Source: Isoetes taiwanensis (Eukaryota > Streptophyta > Lycopodiopsida > Isoetales > Isoetaceae). Taken from it: a stretch of DNA of 64,000 nt. Below the pieces are notes generated by a model, which saw nothing but the letters and a program-made list of their open reading frames with translations, had not been told where the DNA came from and ran no database searches. The DNA lies in contig JAJEKV010000064.1 in assembly GCA_021234155.1 (NCBI GenBank), forward strand, positions 7,504,001-7,568,000. The letters run 5' to 3'. Position 1 is the first letter of the stretch, and every line of letters starts with the position of its first letter. A program made the position numbers and the translations under genes. Below are positions 38,100 to 48,904 of this stretch, piece after piece.

Positions 38100-41000
38100 A
38101 AAGTGCTCATCTTCATTTGCGGTGCTCAAGAGGAAGAAAACCCTACTAATTCGGGGTTCTAATCCCGCCAAGAAAGCAAAGGCGGGACGACCCGGATGCA
38201 ATTACCATATGATCTCACCTTAGATGATGAAGGGCCGATTCTTATAGCAACCAATGACCCTGCCTGCCCTGAAGAGGAAATGGACGAGGGTGCCGAGTGG
38301 TACGTTGACCTTGCCAAGACAAATGGCAAGCTCGACTTAACTCTCTTCTCGAGGGAAAAAAAGGAAGCGAGACAAGATGGCCAAACAAGGGATCCTAATC
38401 TCTTGTGAGGAAGAGGATGACACCCACTCGCAAATTGCTCTTGGAGATTAATGTAGGCGGAAGAAAGATCCGCTCGGACTTACTCCTTTGTAGAGCTAAT
38501 GCGATACAAGGATACGCTCATGAAGACAGATGTGAACGGTGAGACATGTTTTAAGTATGGTTGGCCAACCAATGTAGCGATTACGCCAATATCTATTTGC
38601 CAAGGGGTTACACCGTATGCGTAGAGGCATGTTCACTAAACCGACACCAAGTCACTATTTGCGCAAGCTAGGGAATTAGCTGACTTGAAAGCTTCTAAAA
38701 GGGTCCTAGATCTAGGGAAGAATGTTCAACCCGCAATTGTCGAAGGCATGGAGGCTTCGCTTTTGAGAATGAACAGACAGAGTGTACTTAGCCTAGAGGC
38801 CATGAACAAGTGAATAAAATCAGCACGACCATTATCCATTGGGTCTTAAGGAAACTTTTGCGATCCATGTGAAGTCCCTCATCCGTACACCAAGCTCCAT
38901 TTATGTTAGCAGGAGATATGATCCAAAGACATGCCATGGAGATTGTTTGAGCATGATTAGTAATCCAGGTCAAATGCCTATGCCAGCGGATGTGCTACCT
39001 TGGGATATGATCTCGAACAAGCCTGCTGTGTGGACGAACGTCCAGGAGCTATTATCAAGTGATGATATTAAATATGTCATCATCGACGGCAAAGATTCCG
39101 TTGAGGCACAAAAGGCCATCATCGGTGTGAGTAACAAACAGGCCAAAAAGTGTTCTACAATCACTATGCGTATAGGAGGTGTCGTATCTTGGATGCCAAT
39201 ACTTCACCTGCAGATTTGGCTGAGATTAGTGCAACTTTGAATGAAATGGGGAAGACATTTCTATACAAAAGGTAATCAACCTGGTTTCATAAATTGTATT
39301 CACGCCGGCGTGCTTTCAAATCAAACCAATTCCACGCCCGGTGTTTTGAAATCAATCAATTCACGCCCGGCGTGTTTTCAAGTCAACCAATTGATTTGAA
39401 AACACGCGGGCGCGGAATTGATTGATTTGAAAACACTTGGCGGAATTGGTTTGATTTGAAAGCACGCGGCGGAATTGCATTAGTAACTTTATTCATTTCA
39501 CGCCCGGGCGTGATTTTTCTCTTCATCAATTCTATTCAAATCGCCGGCGTGTTTCTATTCTATGATCTTCGATTCAATGTCCGTACTATTGCGGTCCATA
39601 CGTTGAACAACCACGCCACGCTTCGATCAGCGAGTGGGTGGAATATGGCTGCCCATTGCCCACCGCATGCAGGCGGGTCAAAGTCTGAGGCATTCAAGCT
39701 GCTTTGGAGCGGACTCATCGCAGCAGACAATTATACGTGAGAAGAAGAAGACCGCAAGAAAATCAAAGAAAAAGGTGGTGATGACATTGCGGATCCTTCG
39801 AAAAGCTCATCCGGCCAGTCGGGACCAAAAGACTCGTATAAGATTGTGTTTTGTAAGGAGGCGGTATGGCTCAAGTGGAATGAATGCGGGACGCTTTATG
39901 CACAAGGGAAGCTGCGGATACTATGGGTAGGGTGCCTCCCGTTGATGTAAGCATCTTTGACTTGAATGTGACAGAGATGAGAAAGACTCGGGGGCTAGAC
40001 AGCCTTTGAGACCATTTGGGTTTTAGACCAGTGCTTAAAGAAGGAAGTCTTATACAAGAAGGGTGCTTTCACCAAGGATAGGATGTCCTTCGTTGAGTGC
40101 CGCACCAGATCATGTAAAGGATGTACGACAATGAAGTCATTTGTAGGAGCGAAAGTTACAAAGGCTATCGGGGGATGTGGCATTATCCCAAATTGGATTC
40201 CGGACAAATACAAGGTCAAGAATGATGACATCAAGAAGTTTGTATTCTGGTCAAAGGACTTCCTAAAGAATTGGAAGGCTAAAAATACAAAACATAAGGA
40301 GACTCTACCCCTAAGGTACCGGGCTGAGTTGAGAAGAAAAGTGGCCCTTGTGAAGAAGATTATGGAGAAGACGATTAATCGCCCAAAGATTCGGCCTCCA
40401 TTGGGTACAAAGGTCTCTTGTCGATTCAACTTCGGGCCTTAAAAATATATCACTCTTTGTGTTGGACAAATAGGTGGGAGAGGAGATATGGGCATGAACC
40501 GAAAGGACTACAAGAGCTTCTTTACCACCAGATAGGATTGACAACCGAGAGGTCCTTCACTATTGTCATCGTTTGTCCTTGGTGAGTCACATCCAGATGC
40601 ACTATCGGGCCGCTCATGATCCGAGTGCCTCAAAGTTATTAGGGAGGGATGCCTAATATATGATGTTAAGGATAATGAGTCGCGAAACGAACGGAAGATG
40701 GCACATGTGATCTTTATTATGATATCCATCTTTGCCGACGAGGAATATGATATTGCTAAGGCCAAGGGTGACAATAGCGGTGCATGGGAATGTTTTCTTC
40801 TAGATGATCCGGACTTAAGAACTATATTCTTTCATATGGATCGGGATCGGCCGTAAACAGGATGAGTCGGAAGAGGATGAGGATCGGGACCCCCTCCTAA
40901 GTGGGGAAATCTGGCACGAGCTACAAACTAAGGAGAAGGGCCCCTTAAATAAAAATGGATTTCCACCGTCTATGGTCTTACCTCGTCGCCGAGGCATTTG

Positions 41001-41480
41001 CTCCAATTGATACAACCCGCTTGGAGCTTCATGTTGGAGGTTATATTGCCCGAGAGGCTCTTATGGGTGCAAGAAGATGTCACCGCTTTGTGAGTGATGA
41101 GCGGGCCAAAGACTTTCTTGAACCATTCCTCATGCATGTGCTTGCCAAGTCTCCTAAAGGCCCTTATGGCAACCTGAAATCATCAGCAATCAAAAGTCTC
41201 GTAGACTTGTCCAATTCGGAAGTGGACGTTGCTCCCGGAGAGGGAACTAGTAATCTGCGACCGATAAGGAAAGCAAAGAATGAACAAATAGCCGCTAAAC
41301 CGGTTAAAGTACCGCGGATGGCGAACTTAGGGGGAATATCCTTGCCCACATTGCGGGTGATGCAAGCAACAATAGAGTAGATTCACGGGTTAACAATGAA
41401 ATAATTGATGTGGAAACCGAAAATGAAGGCAACAAGGCGGCTCTAGTGATTCCTGAGTTTGCCAAATCAATAGTAAAATA
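38100..41480 (+). pseudogene. Broken coding tract of unrecognised proteins
   Basis: Protein-like stretches recur on the plus strand in changing phases. One lies at 38196-38405 (LTLDDEGPILIATNDPACPE) and another at about 38440 (TRKLLLEINVGGRKIRSDLL). One at 38839-39240 contains PADVLPWDMISNKPAVW and KYVIIDGKDSVEAQKAII, which weakly recalls the 'IDGxHRxxA' motif of ParB/sulfiredoxin folds. Others lie at about 39740-39920 (KEAVWLKWNECGTLYAQGKL), 40083-40442 (basic), about 40650-40840 (ADEEYDIAKAKGDNSGAWEC) and 40955-41380 (LELHVGGYIAREALMGARRC). A long palindrome interrupts it at 39.3-39.5 kb. It may be one or more decayed genes or a decayed large element. Confidence 0.4.
39301..39479. repeat. 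~180-bp near-perfect palindrome carrying CACGC sites
   Basis: The centre is CAATTG (39388-39393). Outward on both arms come GTGTTTTCAARTCAA, then TTTGAAATCAATCAATT-type sequence, then GTGCTTTCAAATCAAACCAA. The left arm carries three CACGC...G(T)GTG sites (39301-39312, about 39342-39354, about 39362-39374). The right arm carries their partly decayed inverses. A further CACGCCCGGGCGTG lies at 39499-39512 and CGCCGGCGTG near 39542-39551. Confidence 0.8.
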
Positions 41481-41629
41481 ATGTCGGCCAGAAGGACGCA
41501 ATGGAACTAATAGAAAATAACAATTCTAACAAATGGAAGAAGACGAAGATTAAGGGTGGCGGAGGGGGAGAATGACCGATGATGGCAAATAAACCGAAGA
41601 TGATAGGTATGGCCTTGCCCACGAAATAG

Positions 41630-41760
41630 CGCACGCTGCGTGATTTAATTTGTATTACCTTTGAATTAAATCGCCAAAGCGTGCTTTGATTATTTTTCGT
41701 TGTCAAACTAAATCGCGCGCGATTTGGTTATGACTATTTCAAATCACGCTTGGCGCCGTT
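41630..41760. repeat. Last members of the CACGC/GCGTG palindrome set
   Basis: CACGCTGCGTG lies at 41632-41642, TCGCCAAAGCGTG near 41670-41682, the perfect palindrome AAATCGCGCGCGATTT at 41710-41725, and CACGCTTGGCG near 41745. AAATC/GATTT flanks recur beside several sites. Confidence 0.65.
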
Positions 41761-41839
41761 TGTATTGTTTGTGTTATCGTCGTATCTTGTCGGCCCGGAT
41801 ACATGTTTGATGTTTCGACTTCCATTGCGTTTCTAAGAA

Positions 41840-42330
41840 GGTTGTGGTGTTCGACCTAAACGGAGTCCTTTGCAAGACTTTTCCAGAAAAATAAAGTGGC
41901 TAGAGAACAGTTTCATCGGACACCCAAGAGAATCAAACACCAAGTGGATCTATCCCGGCCGCGACTTGAAGGAGATGCTAGACGAGGCATTCGGGTTATT
42001 TCGAAGTTGGTATTTGGTCATCCATGGAACTAAGGAACATCAAGGATACTTTGGAGGCACCGGAGGAAATGCGTAGAAATTGGTTGACCCTTTGGGATCG
42101 GAACAAATGTGTGCACTAATCCCAAGGATCCAATAGGCAAGCCTATCTTCATCAAACACTTGAGTAACATGATGGACCTAACTTGGTATCGAGAATAAGG
42201 ATGATATAATCATAGTGGATGATGATGCTCTCAAATGCTTCTACAATCAAACACAAAGTACGAATCCACCATCTTACGATCCAAAAACTTTGGGGACGGA
42301 TGATTTTCTCGGGTGAAGTTTGTGTCTATT
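41840..42330 (+). pseudogene. FCP1/NLI-interacting-factor-like phosphatase relic (HAD superfamily)
   Basis: KKVVVFDLNGVLCKTF (about 41836-41883) carries a DxN-type version of the HAD nucleophile motif DxDxT/V seen in plant FCP1-domain proteins. After a frameshift comes FEVGIWSSMELRNIKDTLEA (about 41999-42058), matching 'F.VGIWSS....NV', then LWDRNKC. After a further shift comes DDIIIVDDDALKCFYNQTQS (about 42203-42260), matching 'LLVDDSP.K...N'. Three domain blocks in order support the family call, and the shifts and stops make it a pseudogene. Intact members dephosphorylate protein Ser, such as in the RNA polymerase II tail. CACGC-type palindromes lie just upstream. Confidence 0.65.
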
Positions 42331-42940
42331 ATGCATAATTTGGCTATGGGGGATGACGGTGGGTGAAGTGTTAGATTCTGCACTTAACCGGATAGAACGG
42401 GCCGACATGGAACCACACCTTGTTAAATACGTGGAAAAACATGGATTGATCCCTTAATGTTTTATTGGAATATATGATATTTTTGTATGATATTTGTGCC
42501 ATGTATCGATAATTTCGAGTCTGGAATTGCCTCGCAAATAATGCAATTTGTTATTATCAAACCTAATATTATCATCTATTGAGCAAGCAATATTTGTCTC
42601 ATCTATGTTAGCAACTTGCTCTTCATTTCTGCATATTTCAATTCGCATATGAAAAGTCACACGTGAATCGCAACCTTATGTTATTTTTGAAGTCCAAAAA
42701 AAAAGATTAAAAAAAACAAAAACCCCCTAGAAGACAATAGCAGGTTGGCGTGATTTTGGAGTTGACATAATCCCAATTTAATTGGATGATGGTTATCAAA
42801 TTCTGTTTGTCCATTCGAGCATTATGTTAAATGTACCATTACTTTGCACTCTTAAATAAAATATTTTCTTTCCGTCATGTTACTATGATAATGCTTGAAT
42901 ATTGTGCTTATCTCTACCTTATCTATATTTAGACGGTGCA
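42331..42940. other. Spacer
   Basis: This is AT-rich with no gene recognised. The 5' LTR of the following chromovirus could lie here, but I found no matching 3' copy to prove it. Confidence 0.4.
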
Positions 42941-44744
42941 GCCCCCCCTCCATGGGCGACCCCTGTGCAACCCGGTCGTCTAACTCCAGAACAGGAGTGC
43001 ATACTTATGAAGCGTCAGCTTACTGAGCTCTAAGCTTATGTACTTCAGAACAATCCACTACTAATACCGCGAAAATATGGCTCTGAGATTCCTGCTATAG
43101 CAAATCATCAGTCACCACTGCCACCTGCACCAGTACCCGCTCCCACTACATCCACACACTCAAAGCATACACGGAGAAGTTCATCATCTGATGCCAGTTC
43201 TGAATCGTCCGAGTCGTCGGATCCTCTGAGTCAGCAGGTGATCATGCAAAGTCCAAGAAGAAGGACTATCAAAAAACCGTAGACTCTGCTATCACAAGCA
43301 TTTGGAAGAACCGCAAATTGGCCCAATTCTCGGGTAAGACCAGGTCGGGTATAGATGATGAATCCTGGTTGGATGAGACGCATGAGTTCGGCAAGTCCTA
43401 GGGAATGACAAAGAAGGGTACCAGCAAGGTTGCCACCACCAACCTCACAGGGTCAGCCCATATTTGGTGGAAGGGATATGCCCGTTCTCATGGACTGACC
43501 CGAGGCAGGTGCCGATATAAGGTTTTTGCCAAAGCCTTCAAATCTCACTATGTTCCCAGAGCTCATCGCTGCCAACAAATTCAAACTTTTTACGGCCTGG
43601 AACAAAGAATATGACAGTCCAAGCATACACAGATGAATTTATGCGTTTACGATTGTAGTTCAGGGAATAAATGAACATAGGGCAGTTGAAGGGTATATTG
43701 AGGGCTTATCCCCCACACTTCGGAAGATGATGCGAGCCATAGATCCAAAAACAGTAGCAGAAGCTGAAGCTAAGGCTCTTAGCTTGGAGGAGGATAACCC
43801 TAAGTACCAGCCGCCCCGTCCTTCTACCTTTGGTCAGAACATGGGCTATACACCATATCAAAAACGCTCACCTAGACCAGGATCTCCCTCGTTGGTTGGA
43901 TATCTTTCTTCACTGTGCCAAATAAGTTCTCTAATACCGCAGGATCTGTCCGAGACATCTTGCAAGCCATTCCGAGAGAAGCTCGGGAGCAGTTACGAAA
44001 AGACAAGGCCTGCTTTCGATGTTTCCAACCGGGTCACCATATGCAGGAGTGCCCCTATGTGACATAGGCTACTTAAGCTGCTCTTGCTGAAGTGGATTGA
44101 GATGATATCATGGGCTCAAATGAACCCGAAATCGTTGCTGATGACCAGACACCGAACTATATACAAGGTGACTCTCACATTTATGCCGCTATCCCGGGGG
44201 GTTCACCTAGATTATGCGGTATGAAACATGTGAGTGCACCAAATGGGTTTTTTTATTGCCTCTCTAGTACCGTATACATAAGAAAAATATAAGGTTCTTA
44301 TAGTTTGAATGTCATACGGATACCAGAGGGAGTGTGGTGGCGCCAGCGTTCGATTCGTATTCATATTGTAAGGGTCTGTCATTTTTGGTGAGCTTCTACT
44401 GTTGGGGATTCTGTGATAATATGATATGACTATGATACTATATATTATATATGTATAAAATAATAGAGATATCGTATATGTATGGAAGGGGTTGTCAACT
44501 AAAAGTGTTTTGGGCAAGTAATTATATGACATGGGTTGCATTCTTTTACAAATAATGTAGTCGTATACAAAGGGTTTTTCATATGGAACTGTCGTATACA
44601 ATGGGTTTTTTGGCAACCTAAGGAATGCACATGGCATATATACCTATAATAGAGGTGAATCCCCCGGGGCCGCTATTGAAACGATAGTCAACCTTTTGTC
44701 ATATCCGCGGTTGGCCAAGTAGACCGTAAACCCTTATCATCCTT

Positions 44745-45191
44745 ATGGACACGGGTAGTACTCACAATTTTGCTTCACCTAGAATGGCAGAAGCCTTACA
44801 GCTTACTCCTTTGAGATCAAAGCCACATCCAGTTACGTTGGCCAGTGGGGCCGTGCGCCATACTCAAGGTCGATGTATTAATTTGAATATTCAGTTGTCA
44901 AGAGCACCCGTTGCTCTAGGGGATGAGATTATGAATATTGGTTGGTATGATCTCATTGTGGGTATGGAATTCTTGGTTGCTGCAAAGGCAAACATTGATT
45001 GTGAAAAGCAAGAAGTCACCTTTAACGCAGCTAATGGAGCTCGAGTAATCATAGCAGGTAAACCAATTATTCCAATTATGCAGTGTATTTCATTGCGTCG
45101 GTTGGATAAAGCCATCAAGAAGTATCAGGTTGCTTGTATTGTTAGACTTGCATCAGTAGAGGCCATGTCTAAAACAGGAAGAAGTTATTGA
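44745..45191 (+). pseudogene. Chromovirus protease segment
   Basis: The frame starts with the aspartic-protease motif DTGSTHNF (a DSG/DTG active site) and continues with VTLASGAVRHTQGRC and WYDLIVGMEFL, typical of Ty3/gypsy retropepsins. Within the polyprotein it would lie between Gag and reverse transcriptase. It ends at a stop before the RT frame. Confidence 0.7.
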
Positions 45192-45262
45192 TAGCTTGCC
45201 CACGGCAAATAGCAGCCGTTCTTTGAGAGTTCCACGATCTTTTTCCAGATGAGATTCATAGG

Positions 45263-45844
45263 TTGCCATCTTTCCTAGGCGTGGAATGTGAAATTACCTT
45301 AGAATCAGGCACTAAACCTACCAATAAAGCTCCATACAGAATGAGTACACCTGAATTGACAGAGCTTAAGAAGCAGTTGCAAGACCTTCTCAAGGCGGGG
45401 TTCATTCGACCAAGTGTATCACCCTTTGGTGCCCCTACTTTATTTGTGAAGAAAAAGGATGGTACCTTGAGGATGTGCATTGATTACAGGTAATTGAACA
45501 AGCACACAATTAAGAATCGATATGCTCTACCCCATGCTGATGATTTGATGGATCAATTGCAAGGAGCCAAATATTTCACAAAGATTGATCTTTGCTCAGG
45601 ATATCATCAGATAAGAATTAAGGAGGATGACATCTATAGTCCGCTTTTCGGACACGTTATGGACACTGAGTTCACTGATATGCCATTTGGGCTAACTAAT
45701 GCTTCTGCTACATTCATGAGGTTGATGAACGATGTCGACACACATAATAGTCCTATAGTGGGGCATGCGGGATTTATGAAGACATATTTTAAGATTCGCT
45801 CCATCTATTTTTGGCCAGGGATGAAGAAACACATTGCCCGATAA
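45263..45844 (+). pseudogene. Chromovirus RT fused by deletion to integrase N-terminus
   Basis: An early stop at 45491-45493 interrupts RT at '[18 protein letters not shown]'. The frame continues through [18 protein letters not shown] and [17 protein letters not shown], then goes directly to [18 protein letters not shown], the integrase zinc-binding region. No YxDD box lies between them. Confidence 0.75.
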
Positions 45845-45933
45845 ATTAAGCAATGTCAGATATATCAACAAACAAAGGCAGAACAATTACTCATCCTAGG
45901 GGAATTGCACCCCTTAGATGTTCCTAATACAAA

Positions 45934-46895
45934 ATGGGAAGTTATTACCATGGATTTCATCATGGGGCTTCCGCACAGTTTAAGGGATTTGATGCCTTAA
46001 TGGTAGTGGTCGACAAACTTTCTAAAATGGCGCACCTTTTGCCATGTTGGGCCACAGATACTGCATTAGATACCGCCTTGTTGTTTACAAAGAAGGTGTT
46101 CTGCCTTCATGGGATGCCTTGTACCATTATATCGGACCGGGATCCTAAGTTTGTTAGTGCATTTTGAAAGGATTTCTTTAGCACTATTCAAATTAAGCTT
46201 GCCATGAGCACAGCTTATCATGGCCAAACAGAGCGTACCAATCGCATAATCGAAGATATGCTACGTAACTATGTCTGGAACAAGCAATCCCAATGGGCGA
46301 TTATATCTATTTGGTGGAGTTTGCGTATAACAGTACTAAACAAGAGTCTTCCACGATGTCTCCTTTTATGATCAATTATGGCTATCAATGCCTTACTCCA
46401 GACACGTGGCATAATCCGGTTTCTAAGGGGGAAGTGTCTCAACAATTACTTACAGATATGCAGGCCCTAGTCGAAGAAGTTCGAGAATATTCATTAGCTG
46501 CCAGAGCCCGGCAAAAGAGCCTTGCCGATCGGCATCGGACACCACGCAAATTTCAAGTTGGTGAGTCCGTATGGCTAAAGATCAAGGGAAGCAGGCTAAA
46601 CTCAAAATTGGCAATTGCAAGAAGCTTGCACCCAGATGGGCGAGACCCTTTGAGATAACTGGGAGTAAACCCCGATCTAGAAGAGATCCTTGACATGCCG
46701 GCACTTCTAGAGATGATGAAAGATCATTTGGAGATTGTGCCTGAGGCTCTCTTTGAAGGTGCATATAAGCAAACCCGCAGAACTCAAATCTTGATGTATT
46801 TGGTTAAGTGGAAACACTTGCCGACAGAGGATACAACCTGGGTTCTTAAACCAGATTTGGACAGGGCTTACCCAGACTTTATGCGAGAATGCTAG
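45934..46895 (+). pseudogene. Chromovirus integrase core and chromodomain
   Basis: The core carries D (VVVDKLSKMA), D (ISDRDPKF) and E (TERTNRIIEDML), with a stop at about 46165 and a phase change at about 46293. The C-terminal domain (FQVGESVWLKIKG) is followed after another shift by a chromodomain (QILMYLVKWKHLPTEDTTWV), which in chromoviruses directs insertion to modified histones. Confidence 0.75.
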
Positions 46896-47209
46896 GGCCG
46901 AACCACTCAGGATGCGATCGACAACCCTAATGGTAAGCTTTGCGTTATGGGTCCGACAGGAATCGTATGAGAGTTAATCCGACATGGATCATTTAAGGGG
47001 TTGGGTTACATGTATCCTAGTAGGCATTCATGATAGGATGCATTCGTCCACAGCTATATGGGAACATTGCCATTCCTTACGCCGAGACGAAATGCAAATC
47101 TTAATTCAACAAATAAATTTATCTTTTATAACTTAATTGTCTTTTTAGTAAACTAACCCCAATGCTGACCGCGCTGCTATCGGCTCCTTAGATTAACTAC
47201 AGCATCCAG

Positions 47210-47692
47210 CCGGATTCGCTTGAGCGAATCTGCTGGATTTGCTTAAGTGAATCAGGAGGATTCACTCAAGTGAATCCTCCTGATGACATGGCATCCATGT
47301 CACTTATCAGGAGGATTCGCTTGAGTGAATCCTCAACCGTGGTTGAGCAAAAAATCCTTCGCAAAATCTCGAACATTTAATGCGTGACTCGCATGTGAAT
47401 CCTCTTGTGAGGATTCGCTTGAGTGAATCCCCTCAAGCATTTATTGTCCTGACTTCGCATGCTTCAAGCATGCTTGGAGGGATTCACTTAAGTGAATCCT
47501 CCTTTGAGGATTCGCTTGTGTGAATCCCCCCAAGCTTTTATTTTGCACCATGCCCAATGCATGTCATTATTGCAGCATGCTTGCAAGTTGCACCATGCTT
47601 GCAAGTTGTAACTCGCATGCATGCACCTTATTCTTTGCACAATGCATGATGCTCATTATTATGCTTGGGAGGATTCACATAAGTGAATCCTC
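47210..47692. repeat. Eight palindromes of the type GGATTCRCTYAAGTGAATCC
   Basis: Copies begin near 47216, 47233, 47252, 47311, 47408, 47480, 47507 and 47670. The best forms are GGATTCACTTAAGTGAATCC and GGATTCGCTTGAGTGAATCC. Two copies, with TGACATGG-CAT-CCATGTCA between them, form a larger inverted repeat centred near 47292. Centres vary (CTTAAG, CTTGAG, CTCAAG, CATAAG) while arms are kept, with AGGAGGATTC or AATCCTCC flanks. No coding signal was seen. Confidence 0.85.
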
Positions 47693-48049
47693 CAACATGC
47701 ACCTATATCTATAGGCCCAGGATTTTTATCTACTACAAATTGCAGATCTCAAAACCCATGCAGGCTCGTACATGGCGCTGACTTTGGGATAAGTTTAAAG
47801 ATGCTAGAGATGCTGCTAGAAGTCCGTTGAGCAGAACACTGTTCAATGTTGGTCGTCTCCCCGTCCTCCTCTCGTTGATGGACTTTCTCTCTAAATAGAA
47901 TCCCTAATTCTTTTATTAGTTTGTTGCCCTTTTTTTTACCTTCATTAAAGGCTCATGTTTAAAGACAAACTTTGACAGTCTTTCTTATAGTCATCACTGC
48001 CCTGAGCAACACCATATTCAAATATGTTTACCCTGCAGACACATAATTG

Positions 48050-48345
48050 ACCTACAAAAGTTCATACTTGTCAGCAAGCTTTTCAATTAAAGGAATTGTT
48101 GCTTGCAAAGTACACGGAGTTCTTGTTGGTTGGCCGAAGTGTTCTACCTTATGGATGCTTGATGGTGTGGTGCCTCCTTGTGTTGTTGATATCCCGACAT
48201 ATTCATTACCTAATATATTGAATAAGTTATCAAGTACTTCTTACTTACAATTATGTTCTTGTAAGCACACTATATCCGGTTAGTCTCTTTCTTTTAAATT
48301 CTGAGGATTTTACCTCCTAATATTCCATCTCACAATTGTGTAATT
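48050..48345 (-). mobile_element. LINE endonuclease N-terminal fragment
   Basis: On the minus strand VRWNIRR is followed, after stops, by PDIVCLQEHNC, the start of an AP-like LINE endonuclease with its catalytic Glu. Then come LGNEYVGISTTQGGT and a short remainder. It is decayed and separate from the plus-strand LINE that follows. Confidence 0.6.
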
Positions 48346-48904
48346 CATGATAAAACTTACTTGTGATTTGGTTTGCCACTCGCCCATGCTTATAGTCCCT
48401 CAATTGTAGGTCAGTATCAAAAGAGTTGCTCAGGGAAGAGGTTGAAGGGCTTTTTTCATTTAATCACATTTGTATTGAACTTGCCTCGATATCTATTTTG
48501 TTGCCTAATAGGCAAACAAATTTTCTAACATATCCATTTCCTCCATCATTCCCAAATCTATCTATTTAATAATGTCCTTGTGTACAACTAATCTTATTTC
48601 TGAATGCTTTCCTCCCTTTATTTCTTTGCATTTCCCCTCTAGGATCCTCTCAATCATTTTTATGCATATTCAAAATCTGCCACTCTTTGCAATTTCTCGT
48701 CAGGGAAAGCAATTGAAGATGGCCCCCCTGTACATTGACCAGGAGCTCACCCAATGCAACATGAGTCTCACTGGCAAGAGTTGACATGGATTAGGAACAT
48801 CCGCTACCAGGGGGGAGGGGGAGGGGCAGGACTGGTCCAAGGCACGATGTGGATCTTTCGATCGGCAAATGCCGAGGTCACAGAGGCATAGCATGAGCTA
48901 TTGC

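Larger units (their letters stand above)
42940..46900 (+). mobile_element. Ty3/gypsy chromovirus, decayed and internally deleted
   Basis: In order: Gag-like sequence (43405-44060) with a CCHC knuckle CFRCFQPGHHMQEC (about 44009-44050), then protease (MDTGSTHNF at 44745). Next is reverse transcriptase (45263-45725: [33 protein letters not shown]), then integrase with an H2C2-like start ([20 protein letters not shown]) and DDE core (VVVDKLSK, ISDRDPKFV, ERTNRIIEDM). It ends in a chromodomain (MYLVKWKHLPTEDTTW, near 46795-46845). The sequence jumps from 'LMNDV' to integrase at about 45740, so the YxDD catalytic core and RNase H are gone. Stops and shifts are numerous. The segment 44200-44700 between Gag and protease looks like extra inserted DNA. 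LTRs were not identified. Confidence 0.8.

Noticed and set aside
33860-42330. Endogenous giant-virus or caulimovirus insertion
   Set aside because: No capsid, polymerase, packaging ATPase, movement protein or reverse transcriptase was recognised. The palindromes and unknown ORFs alone do not support a viral origin.
47210-47692. CRISPR-like array
   Set aside because: The spacing is irregular, the units are palindromes with variable centres, and the context is plant nuclear DNA.
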